Shown piece by piece: positions 1 through 6,324 of a stretch of DNA of 33,479 bases. Under the pieces are notes generated by a model. It saw only the letters and a program-made list of their open reading frames with translations, was not told the DNA's origin and ran no database searches. Numbering within the stretch: position 1 is the stretch's first letter; the number at the start of each line of letters is the position of its first letter. This DNA comes from Microcaldota archaeon (lineage in GTDB: Archaea > Micrarchaeota > Micrarchaeia > Micrarchaeales > Micrarchaeaceae): positions 1 through 33,479 of the forward strand of contig JAKATK010000015.1 in the NCBI GenBank assembly GCA_021827995.1, written 5' to 3'. The translations under genes were made by a program, and so were the position numbers.

Positions 1-97
1 GGTGCATAATGCTACCCCTACTCCACCGGCGCAACTTGTGCATTTTGCAAAAAGCTTGCCTTTCCCATTCAAGGTTTTACTATAACGCATTATATAA

Positions 98-574
98 TCA
101 CTTAATCTTTATTGCGCTTATATTCTTCGCTATAAGAACCAAATTAAAAACTATGAGCATTGCAAACAAAGGCACTTGATAAGCCTGTAAGAAGTCAACA
201 ATAGAGAAGGCCTCGCTCGTGCTGATGAATGCACTGAAAAGTGCTAGAAGCGCCAACCCATGACAGCCGCATCCTGCAATGAAACTCCCCGCTACCGGCA
301 TTGCAGTCCCTATGCCTCCATTCAATGCACCCAGCCTCTTGGATTTGTGGTTATGCGCCAAGGAGTAAATTGCAACTGTAAACAATATGGAAGATGTTAC
401 TATCAGGGAGTAAATTAGATATAAGGGAACGTTAGTAAAAGCAAAGGCAATGCCATAGTGTAAAAGGAACTGGAATACGGCATAATAGGAAATTGCAACT
501 ATGACATTCAATAAGACAAATCTCGGCTTATAAATGCCCTTTAATTTTTTATATAAAGATGTGCGAGTTGTCAT
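98..574 (-). CDS. Four-helix membrane protein with GCGCHG motif, last gene of thiol/metal operon
   Basis: Function is not recognised. The 158-residue protein has a basic N-terminus and four hydrophobic segments, at about residues 18-43, 49-74, 88-116 and 134-152. Segment three carries the motif GCGCHG (Cys102, Cys104, His105) at a predicted membrane-embedded position. That is an obvious candidate for binding a soft metal ion or for dithiol chemistry. The gene starts 11 bases after the CcdA-like gene and is therefore probably co-transcribed with it and with the cysteine-rich peptide upstream. Base composition is AT-rich like its operon partners and unlike most of the window. By context I infer a role in metal or thiol handling. 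It could instead be a transporter subunit or an accessory protein for the CcdA-like partner. Confidence 0.75.
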   Translation of the reverse strand: MTTRTSLYKKLKGIYKPRFVLLNVIVAISYYAVFQFLLHYGIAFAFTNVPLYLIYSLIVTSSILFTVAIYSLAHNHKSKRLGALNGGIGTAMPVAGSFIAGCGCHGLALLALFSAFISTSEAFSIVDFLQAYQVPLFAMLIVFNLVLIAKNISAIKIK

Positions 575-585
575 CGTAAAACCTT

Positions 586-1428
586 TTATGGATAAAATAG
601 TTTAATATAAAGTTGCAGGTTAACGGCAAAATAAATTATAATCAGTCCGATCACAACAAGCACTATCCCGCTTATCTTCTTTATTTTTGGTGAGCTTACT
701 TTCATTTTGTGTATAAGAATGCCGTTTGAGTTTAATGAGAGTGCTGACACTATTGCCATAAGAGATGACATTGTTGCCGCATATATTGCAAATGCCGTTA
801 ATACACTGGCAAGGCCCCCATTAGTTAATGCAAAGAAGATCAGGCTGGCAAGGATGCCACCACTGCAACCTATTCCGGCTAGGGTATAACCAAAGCCATA
901 CATATAAAATTTCCAAAATTTCTCTTTTTGTTTTAAGTTAAATCGTTGAGCAATGCCATCGGTAAATCTATTATGCATGGTCGCGTTCGAAATCTGCATA
1001 AATCCAAAAAAGATAAGTATTGCGCCTACAAAAACCCTGAATATCACTAGATAGACATCGGGGGATGTGGCAGCTAGCCCGAATGTTGCTACAGATGTGG
1101 CCTTCCCTATTGCCGTAACCACTATTCCTAGTATTATACTGAATGAGAGTACACCGGCAGCGGCAGAAAATATGTACCCTATTTTCTTATCCCCTTCTTG
1201 AATATTGCCGTAAGAAGCTGAAATATACGCAGGTAGGAGAGTGAATGAGCATGGCGAGAAGAACGCAGCTACACCTGCAACTAAGGCAAGAAAATATAGA
1301 CCGTATTCAGAAAAGGATGAAATGGACAATATGTGATAGAACCTAAAACCCAGATAACCGAGCATTGTAATTAATGCAATTAACAGGATTATGATTACAT
1401 AGTAGACTTTGCCATAAGCTTTGCTCAT
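586..1428 (-). CDS. CcdA/DsbD-like thiol electron transporter
   Basis: This 280-residue integral membrane protein resembles the CcdA/DsbD transmembrane family, which carries reducing equivalents across the membrane through a pair of intramembrane cysteines. The family pattern is visible: FFSPCSFTLLPAY (Cys60) in an early helix and AGIGCSGG (Cys188) in the symmetry-related helix, with about seven hydrophobic segments in all. The second site has CSGG where the family usually has C-x-x-P, so it is a divergent member. ATG at 1428 is preceded by a GGATGAT-like site. It lies 30 bases after the 12-Cys peptide gene and 11 bases before the GCGCHG gene. No cytochrome c maturation gene is nearby, so a role in metal or disulfide stress fits better than haem-protein maturation (inference). 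Confidence 0.82.
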   Translation of the reverse strand: MSKAYGKVYYVIIILLIALITMLGYLGFRFYHILSISSFSEYGLYFLALVAGVAAFFSPCSFTLLPAYISASYGNIQEGDKKIGYIFSAAAGVLSFSIILGIVVTAIGKATSVATFGLAATSPDVYLVIFRVFVGAILIFFGFMQISNATMHNRFTDGIAQRFNLKQKEKFWKFYMYGFGYTLAGIGCSGGILASLIFFALTNGGLASVLTAFAIYAATMSSLMAIVSALSLNSNGILIHKMKVSSPKIKKISGIVLVVIGLIIIYFAVNLQLYIKLFYP

Positions 1429-1458
1429 AGTATCATCCGCTATGTCATCAGGTCTATA

Positions 1459-1611
1459 TCATTTATCGGATTTATTTCTTCCACAGCATTTGCAGTCTTT
1501 ACAAATTGCACCCTTACCTGTCTTACAGTGTTCGCAATCAGGGCAGGCATCACATCTGCCGCGACCACAGCAGCCGCATTTGCATTTGTCTTTTTCGTTC
1601 TTCTTGGCCAT
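1459..1611 (-). CDS. Cysteine-rich metallothionein-like peptide (50 aa, 12 Cys)
   Basis: A short reading frame from ATG 1611 to TGA 1459 encodes 50 residues, 12 of them cysteine (positions 10, 12, 14, 15, 20, 23, 26, 29, 37, 40, 42, 43), with many lysines and almost no hydrophobic residues. The pattern is CKCGCC, then four Cys spaced C-x2-C-x2-C-x2-C, then CKDCKCC. That spacing is typical of metal-thiolate cluster proteins such as metallothioneins, although I cannot assign a named family. A TATA element (revcomp of 1640-1650) lies about 35 bases upstream. It is the first gene of a minus-strand operon with the CcdA-like and GCGCHG membrane proteins, and is divergent from an HxlR regulator. Longer frames on both strands overlap it, but only this frame has an organised Cys pattern. 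Confidence 0.85.
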   Translation of the reverse strand: MAKKNEKDKCKCGCCGRGRCDACPDCEHCKTGKGAICKDCKCCGRNKSDK

Positions 1612-1639
1612 TTTATCAACTGTGCATCTATCACGCGGA

Positions 1640-1660
1640 AAGTATATAAGCTATAAACTT
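1640..1660. promoter_or_regulatory. Divergent promoter region between HxlR regulator and 12-Cys operon
   Basis: Two TATA-like elements sit side by side. CTATAAACTT (1651-1660) reads rightward, and its centre is about 26 bases before ATG 1681, so the regulator mRNA is probably leaderless. GCTTATATACT, the complement of 1641-1651, reads leftward and would start transcription near 1620, just before ATG 1611. The 69 bases between the two start codons leave room for one operator serving both directions. Confidence 0.6.
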
Positions 1661-1680
1661 TATAGTTGTATAGTGATGAA

Positions 1681-2037
1681 ATGGGGGCGCAAAACAGTGC
1701 TGTGGCATGTCCACTACAAGGCATAATGTCCACTGTCACGAAAAGATGGCTTCTCTTGGTGCTTAACCAGATAGGAAGGCATGGCAGAATGCGTTATAAC
1801 GAACTTCTGCATGAACTGCACCCGATAAGCCCTAAGGCGCTTGCGGACGTATTAAAGGAAATGCAGGATTCTGGATTGCTAGACAAGAATGTGAAGGCAG
1901 GTAGACCAATGGCTATAGAATATTCCCTAAGCGGCAACGGGAAGGAACTGAGGAAAGCTATAATTCCCCTGCTTGAATGGGCTACTGCAAATACAAATCA
2001 TCGCAACTGTCCTATCTTATCTAAGGTTTTGGTATGA
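1681..2037 (+). CDS. HxlR-family winged-helix transcriptional regulator
   Basis: This 118-residue protein matches the HxlR family of small dimeric winged-helix repressors/activators. The features are CPLQGIMSTVTKRWLLLVL at the N-terminus, then LLHELHPISPKALADVLKEM for the recognition region, and a wing around KAGRPMAIEYSLS. Cys10 sits in the position used for thiol or aldehyde sensing by several members, and a second Cys110 lies near the C-terminus. ATG 1681 is preferred over an upstream TTG at 1666 because a TATA box centred about 26 bases before 1681 predicts a leaderless start there. It is divergent from the cysteine-rich peptide operon, so it most likely controls that operon in response to metal or thiol stress (inference). 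Composition is AT-rich like the neighbouring operon. Confidence 0.85.
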   Translation: MGAQNSAVACPLQGIMSTVTKRWLLLVLNQIGRHGRMRYNELLHELHPISPKALADVLKEMQDSGLLDKNVKAGRPMAIEYSLSGNGKELRKAIIPLLEWATANTNHRNCPILSKVLV

Positions 2038-2059
2038 TTCAGATTTTCGGAAATCTGAA
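2038..2059 (+). terminator. Perfect hairpin directly after the HxlR stop codon
   Basis: A 9-bp perfect stem with a TCGG loop begins on the base after the TGA stop: TTCAGATTT, loop TCGG, AAATCTGAA. It probably marks or protects the 3' end of the regulator mRNA. No U-tract follows immediately, so it is not a classical intrinsic terminator. Confidence 0.5.
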
Positions 2060-2211
2060 CGCTAGCTGCTTATATACCTTGCTCGGTCATAATTTATGGT
2101 TCAGATGAACCTGCTTAGGCTAAGAATTTTATGTTATTTTTGGTGTGAAATATGGCTAGAAACATAGACGCAAAAACGGCTAGGCCAGGCTCACAAACCC
2201 CTAGCACCTTC

Positions 2212-2236
2212 GTGAGTTCAAATCTCACCCCCTGCA
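2212..2236 (+). pseudogene. tRNA 3'-end remnant (T-arm plus acceptor 3' strand)
   Basis: The bases form a perfect tRNA T-arm, stem GTGAG / CTCAC around the 7-base loop TTCAAAT, with the B-box core GTTCAAATC. It is followed by CCCCTGC and an A in the discriminator position. A full tRNA would need a 5' strand GCAGGGG, and none is found in the preceding 200 bases. No credible anticodon arm can be folded either. The acceptor sequence is of a kind seen in archaeal tRNA-Leu, but identity cannot be fixed. It sits where composition changes from AT-rich (left) to GC-rich (right), as expected for an attachment site left by a tRNA-targeting integrative element. The stretch 2038-2358 otherwise holds only a hairpin, a TATA-like element (2069-2079) and a doubtful 39-codon frame. 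Confidence 0.55.
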
Positions 2237-2358
2237 CATTCAAATCACGACGTGAGGGTAGGGTTCGGTGACCATAAGAGCATGGTGTCTCCTGATTTTA
2301 TGGAGTTGTTCTGTTGGCGTTGCCGATTCGGATCGAGATGGCGATGCGTAAGTCCGTG

Positions 2359-3162
2359 CTACTGCGCCGCGCTCAGGTCAGCGTAGTCCTTGGCATCGAG
2401 TTCCCATCCGACTGAGCCGAGTATCTCAGCCCAGTGCTCCTTGCTCGAAGCTTTGGGTATCGGGATCGACCTCTTCATCAGGTAGTTTAGCGCTATCTGT
2501 ATCGGTGTCTTTTTTATCCGCTCAGACATCGGCTCCAACTGCCTCATCCCGGCAACGCTGCCCTTGGCCATAGGCGTGTATGCTATCACGCGTATGCCGT
2601 TTCTCTCGCAGAACGGTATGACATCGCGCTCGCAGCCCCTCTCAGCCATATTGTACTTTATCTCGTTGGCCTCTATCTCGTACCTCTTGCATGCTGCCAT
2701 GGCAGCGCCGAGGTCGCCCACGCCGAAGTTGCTCACGCCGATGTGCCTTATGATACCGCTGTCGACTAGCTCCTCCAGCGCCGAGACCGTCTCCCTGATG
2801 TCTATCTGCGGGTTTGGCCAGTGTATCAGGTACAGGTCTATGTAATCCGTGCCGAGCCTCTTCAGGCTCGCCCTCGCCGAGGCTTCGACGTCCCTGCGCC
2901 TGAGGTGGTCCGGCCAGACCTTTGTTATTATGCACAGGCTGTCCCGGTCCATCCCTTTTATGACCCTTCCGACCAGCTCCTCGGTGTGGCCAGCGCCGTA
3001 CATCTCCGCGGTGTCTATTATGTTTACGCCGAGCTCAAGCGCGAATCTTAGCGTATCTATGTAGCCGGCATCGTTGCCGGTTTCAGCCTGTTCCGCACCG
3101 CCCATGCGCCACGTACCTATACCGAGCCGCGACACCTTCTTACCGGCAAGGGTGAATGACAT
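2359..3162 (-). CDS. Aldo/keto reductase
   Basis: This 267-residue, single-domain TIM-barrel oxidoreductase probably uses NAD(P)H to reduce aldehydes or ketones in the cytoplasm. The aldo/keto reductase catalytic tetrad is complete: Asp50 and Tyr55 in IIDTAEMYGAG, Lys81 in ITKVWPDH and His114 in YLIHWPNP. The family signatures LGIGTWRMGG (residues 13-22) and the substrate/cofactor loop IGVSNFG are also present. C-terminal IPIPKASS resembles the nucleotide phosphate-binding segment IPIPGA/TS. The length is a little short of the usual 270-330. It stands alone, convergent with the tRNA-remnant region and divergent from thioredoxin. Substrate cannot be inferred. Confidence 0.93.
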   Translation of the reverse strand: MSFTLAGKKVSRLGIGTWRMGGAEQAETGNDAGYIDTLRFALELGVNIIDTAEMYGAGHTEELVGRVIKGMDRDSLCIITKVWPDHLRRRDVEASARASLKRLGTDYIDLYLIHWPNPQIDIRETVSALEELVDSGIIRHIGVSNFGVGDLGAAMAACKRYEIEANEIKYNMAERGCERDVIPFCERNGIRVIAYTPMAKGSVAGMRQLEPMSERIKKTPIQIALNYLMKRSIPIPKASSKEHWAEILGSVGWELDAKDYADLSAAQ

Positions 3163-3346
3163 GCAATCATGCCTATCAGATTTGCAGCGCAGTATACGTA
3201 CGGGAAGCCGGCGGCGCGGCCTGGAGCGCTAGATTGATTGGTTGCCACGCTTATATATTTTACCGCTGTGTTGGATGCGATGGCCACTAGCAAAAATCAG
3301 AAAGTGTTTTAAATTATGATTTGGAAATAGCTGATAGGATGATGTC

Positions 3347-3667
3347 ATGGTGACGAAGGACGTGAATGAGAAGGGCTTCGATGCGGAGGTTCTCAAGGCG
3401 GACAAACCGGTAGTCATCGATATGTGGGCGCCGTGGTGCGGGCCGTGCAGAATCTACAGCCCGATAATAGAGGAGGTCTCTGGCGAGATGGGAGACAAGG
3501 TCAAGTTCGTGAAGATAAACGTAGATGAGAACGAGAACATAGCAAGAAAGTACAACATAGAGAGCATACCAACGACGCTGATATTCGATAAGGGGGCCGT
3601 AAAGGCGATGAGAGTCGGCTACGCGCCGAAGGAGGACCTCAAGGCTTGGATAAAGAGTTACATGTGA
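3347..3667 (+). CDS. trxA: Thioredoxin
   Basis: This 106-residue cytoplasmic dithiol-disulfide oxidoreductase has the classic active site WAPWCGPC (Cys31, Cys34), the buried Asp of VVIDMWA, and the cis-proline loop SIPTT (Pro75). The size is that of a stand-alone thioredoxin with no extension. ATG 3347 follows a TATA-like TTTTAAATTA (3307-3316), which predicts a leader of roughly nine bases. It probably serves general disulfide reduction. No thioredoxin reductase gene lies in the window. A GC-rich hairpin (3689-3705) separates it from hisS, so the two genes may share a promoter with processing between them. Confidence 0.95.
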   Translation: MVTKDVNEKGFDAEVLKADKPVVIDMWAPWCGPCRIYSPIIEEVSGEMGDKVKFVKINVDENENIARKYNIESIPTTLIFDKGAVKAMRVGYAPKEDLKAWIKSYM

Positions 3668-3688
3668 GCGGCGCTGCTTTCTATGACG

Positions 3689-3705
3689 CCGGCGCGTGGC
3701 GCCGG
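3689..3705 (+). other. GC-rich hairpin between trx and hisS
   Basis: Seven perfect pairs, CCGGCGC / GCGCCGG, close on a GTG loop. The hairpin lies 22 bases after the thioredoxin stop and 19 bases before the hisS ATG. It may act as a 3'-end stabiliser or transcription attenuator. No T-run follows. Confidence 0.4.
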
Positions 3706-3723
3706 TCATGCGCGGTAGTTTGA

Positions 3724-4995
3724 ATGCCAAACATACCTTTTCCTAGGGGTGTCAGGGACCTTCTCCCGAACGCAGCGCTTTTCAGGAACGAGCTGCTCAA
3801 GAGGATCGAGAGCGTGTTCCAGGGCTTCGGCTTCCTTACGATAGACACGCCAAGCCTAGAGTCCTTAGAGGTGCTCAGAGCGAAGAACGCGATAGGCGAG
3901 GAAGCCAAGCTGATATACGAGTTCGCGGACGAGGGCATAGGCCTCAGGTACGACCACACCGTGTCGCTCGCCAGGTACGTCTGCATGCACATGGAGTTGC
4001 AGCAGCCCTTCAAGAGGTACGTGATAGGCAAGTGCTGGCGCAGGGAGGAGCCGCAGCGCGGCCGCTACAGAGAGTTCATGCAGGCCGACGTCGATATAGT
4101 TGGCGGCGATGCGGTGCCCAGCGATGCTGAGGTACTCGCGGCCGCATGCAGGGCGCTCGAGAGCATAGGCATCGAGTACAGGCTGAGGCTAAACAATAGG
4201 AAGTTGGCGGACGCGGCCATGCAGAAGATGGGCGTACCAGCCGCGAAGATAACAGCGGTGGAGCGCGCGATAGACAAACTAGACAAGGTGGGCGACGAGG
4301 GCGTCGCGCAGCTCCTCCGCGGTCTCGGCCTCGAGAACGAGACCGTCGACAAGATAACATCCTTCATAGCTACCAGCGGCGACAACGGGGCCAAGATGAA
4401 GCTAGCCGCTGAGCTGATAGGCGGGGAGCACGAGTCGATCGCTGAACTCTCCGGCGTCCTAGAAGCGCTGAAGCCTTACTCGCTGCACGGCACAGTGGAC
4501 GTAGACCTGTCGCTCATGCGCGGCCTGGACTATTACACGGGCATGGTCGCAGAGGTAGGCACGGCCGAATCCGGCCTGTCCATCGGCGGCGGCGGCAGGT
4601 ATGACGGCTTGGTCGGTGTTTACTGCGGCAAGCCCATGCCGGCGGTCGGCATATCGATAGGCATCGACCGTGTGGCGGACCTTCTGAACGCTTCTTCGTC
4701 GCCCAGATACACCTATGCCAGCGCGTTCGTAGCCACGATAAAGGGGGCGTCGAGCTCCTACGCCGTGGGCGTGGCCGAGGCGCTAAGGGGGCTCGGCATA
4801 GCGGTGGACATGAACGTGGCCTCTAGGAATATCTCTAACCAGCTAGCGTACGCCAACGCATTAAAGTTTAAGTACGCAGTCATAATAGGGCCGTCCGAGG
4901 AGAAGCTGGGCCGCGTCAAGCTCAGAAACCTCGTGAGCGGCGAGGAGAGCCTGGTGAGCGTCGAGGAGGCGGCCAGCGCGATGGCTGGATCTTAG
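3724..4995 (+). CDS. hisS: Histidyl-tRNA synthetase
   Basis: This class II synthetase attaches histidine to tRNA-His. The 423 residues have the usual length and order. Motif 1 region follows PFPRGVRDLLP. The ATP/histidine-binding LRYDHTVSLARY is at 74-85. Motif 2, with KCWRREEPQRGRYREFMQ, is at about 103-120. The diagnostic histidine-binding loop RGLDYYTG is at 266-273, followed by GGGGRYDGL and motif 3 at PAVGISIGIDRV. The last 90 residues are the alpha/beta anticodon-binding domain. ATG 3724 gives the standard N-terminus. A gene of unknown function starts nine bases after the stop and is probably co-transcribed. Confidence 0.97.
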   Translation: MPNIPFPRGVRDLLPNAALFRNELLKRIESVFQGFGFLTIDTPSLESLEVLRAKNAIGEEAKLIYEFADEGIGLRYDHTVSLARYVCMHMELQQPFKRYVIGKCWRREEPQRGRYREFMQADVDIVGGDAVPSDAEVLAAACRALESIGIEYRLRLNNRKLADAAMQKMGVPAAKITAVERAIDKLDKVGDEGVAQLLRGLGLENETVDKITSFIATSGDNGAKMKLAAELIGGEHESIAELSGVLEALKPYSLHGTVDVDLSLMRGLDYYTGMVAEVGTAESGLSIGGGGRYDGLVGVYCGKPMPAVGISIGIDRVADLLNASSSPRYTYASAFVATIKGASSSYAVGVAEALRGLGIAVDMNVASRNISNQLAYANALKFKYAVIIGPSEEKLGRVKLRNLVSGEESLVSVEEAASAMAGS

Positions 4996-5004
4996 GCTGA
5001 TCGA

Positions 5005-5520
5005 ATGGCAAAGTCTTCCGTTGAAGCGGTGACAGAGGACAAGATCGCGAAGGGCGGAGTACTCGCTAGGCTGTACTTCGACGTGCAAGACACGGACAAG
5101 AGCAAGCTGCAGCCGATGCTGACGGAACTGATAAGCGAGCACCTGCTCAAGGAACGCGGTGTCGTGTACTGCACGGGCACCATAGAGGACCCGATAGAGA
5201 AGAACGGCATATTCATAACCAGCGCGTCGGTCATGATACTGCTGGAATCGTTCGCGCCGCTGATAAACATAGCATTCAGGTACGCGCCGGCAGGCTGCGA
5301 GATACTCAGGCCTGAGCGCGAGCTGTGCCTGAGGACCAACCAGCTGCAGTCGCTCGTGCTGGACGTATCAGAGATAGCAACCGGCTACTCCAAGTATATG
5401 CTGGAGAAGGTCATGGACAAGGACGCGCTCGAGGATTTCAAGAAGCGCCTGGACAACAGGGCCGAGCTCGGCAAGAGGCTCATGGAGAAGCGCGGCGAGG
5501 GCGAAGGCAACGGCACCTAG
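5005..5520 (+). CDS. Unknown protein linked to hisS
   Basis: I do not recognise this 171-residue protein. It is soluble by composition. An alpha/beta-looking N-terminal two thirds includes ARLYFDVQDTD and GVVYCTGTIEDPIEKNGIF, followed by a hydrophobic helix SVMILLESFAPLINIAF. A charged helical tail (about 130-171) ends in RGEGEGNGT. Three cysteines (in VVYCTG, AGCEIL and ELCLRT) are spread through the middle and do not form an obvious metal site. It starts nine bases after the hisS stop, so it is co-transcribed with hisS. Its last four bases overlap the end of the convergent phosphoribosyltransferase gene. No function is proposed beyond possible linkage to translation. Confidence 0.8.
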   Translation: MAKSSVEAVTEDKIAKGGVLARLYFDVQDTDKSKLQPMLTELISEHLLKERGVVYCTGTIEDPIEKNGIFITSASVMILLESFAPLINIAFRYAPAGCEILRPERELCLRTNQLQSLVLDVSEIATGYSKYMLEKVMDKDALEDFKKRLDNRAELGKRLMEKRGEGEGNGT

Positions 5521-6218
5521 CGGCGCAGCCTGAGCCTCTTGACCCCTAGCTGCCTGAACTCCTCTTCCACCTTGGCGCCTATCTCCGCGCTGGCGCCTGA
5601 CGCCGCGAAGGCTTTCGGCAGCAGCCCTATCGCATCGCTCATTGCGTGGTACTCTACACCTAGCGCGGCGAGGGTCTCGCGCACGCTCTTCCCGTATGCG
5701 CTGCGCTCGTTCCTGTCGGTCAGCGCCATCGCCGCGCATATCTCGATGTGCATCGCCTTCAGCGTGTTGACGACGTTTACGAGCGAGTCGCCCATAACCG
5801 TGACATCCTCTAGTATGAGCGTGCGGCCCCTGGGCTCGCCGACGAAGAACCTGTCTTTCGGGACGCCATGCTCCTTCGGCTTGCTCCTGCCCATCGGCAT
5901 GGCGTACGCGCCCTGTCGGTAGTCAGGCCTGGAGCGCGCCCACTTGAGCTGCGAGACTATGGCCCACTTCGTGGCCCCGTCCGGCACGCCGTAGATGCAC
6001 TCCGGGTCTACGCCGGTGTGCCGTATGAAGTCGATTATTAGATCGGTGACCTTGTCCAGCATGAACACGTCGCTAGATAGGGTGCGCCAGTTCACGTACC
6101 AATTGGAGAACATGCCGCGCTTTATCTCCACCGGCTCGTCGAAGAAGCCGATCACCCTAGATGACACTATCAGGTCGTCAAACTCGGCCTGCCTGGGCCA
6201 TGGTCCAACACCAGCCAT
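5517..6218 (-). CDS. Orotate phosphoribosyltransferase-like protein
   Basis: This type I phosphoribosyltransferase fold protein most resembles orotate phosphoribosyltransferase (PyrE), which makes OMP from orotate and PRPP in pyrimidine synthesis. Evidence is the substrate hood EIKRGMFSNWYVNWR, the segment IYGVPDGATKWA, and the PRPP-binding motif LILEDVTVMGDSLV, where acidic ED is followed by the GDS loop. The conventional TTG start at 6269 would lie upstream of the transcription start predicted from a TATA element near 6283, so ATG 6218 (233 residues) is preferred. It is divergent from secY, with the two promoters inside about 100 bases. A PRTase with another base specificity cannot be excluded. 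Confidence 0.8.
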   Translation of the reverse strand: MAGVGPWPRQAEFDDLIVSSRVIGFFDEPVEIKRGMFSNWYVNWRTLSSDVFMLDKVTDLIIDFIRHTGVDPECIYGVPDGATKWAIVSQLKWARSRPDYRQGAYAMPMGRSKPKEHGVPKDRFFVGEPRGRTLILEDVTVMGDSLVNVVNTLKAMHIEICAAMALTDRNERSAYGKSVRETLAALGVEYHAMSDAIGLLPKAFAASGASAEIGAKVEEEFRQLGVKRLRLRR

Positions 6219-6277
6219 TGTATCATCGGCGATGCGGCGCCAGTGGCCGGGCCGCGAGTCATTTATCAAGCAGAAAG

Positions 6278-6298
6278 GCTATTAAAATTTGTTTTTAA
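6278..6298. promoter_or_regulatory. AT-rich divergent promoter of secY and the PRTase gene
   Basis: CTATTAAAATTTG and GTTTTTAAAG form an AT-rich block. On the plus strand they place transcription starts at about 6311-6323, just before the secY ATG 6325. On the minus strand ATTTTAATAGC predicts a start near 6257, upstream of ATG 6218 of the phosphoribosyltransferase gene. Confidence 0.45.
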
Positions 6299-6324
6299 AG
6301 CTAGTGCACGGCGGTGCGTCAGCA

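Noticed and set aside
1-43. Possible minus-strand gene start at ATG 43 running off the left edge, with a TATA-like element at 83-96
   Set aside because: Only 14 open codons are visible, so neither coding nor family can be supported.
1421-1739. Longer reading frames on both strands over the cysteine-rich gene
   Set aside because: They overlap the 12-Cys peptide in other frames, cross the divergent promoter and show no domain pattern. They exist because of the unusual composition of the real gene.
2100-2240. Complete tRNA gene
   Set aside because: T-arm and acceptor 3' strand are perfect, but no matching 5' acceptor strand, D-arm or anticodon arm with U33 can be folded, with or without an intron.
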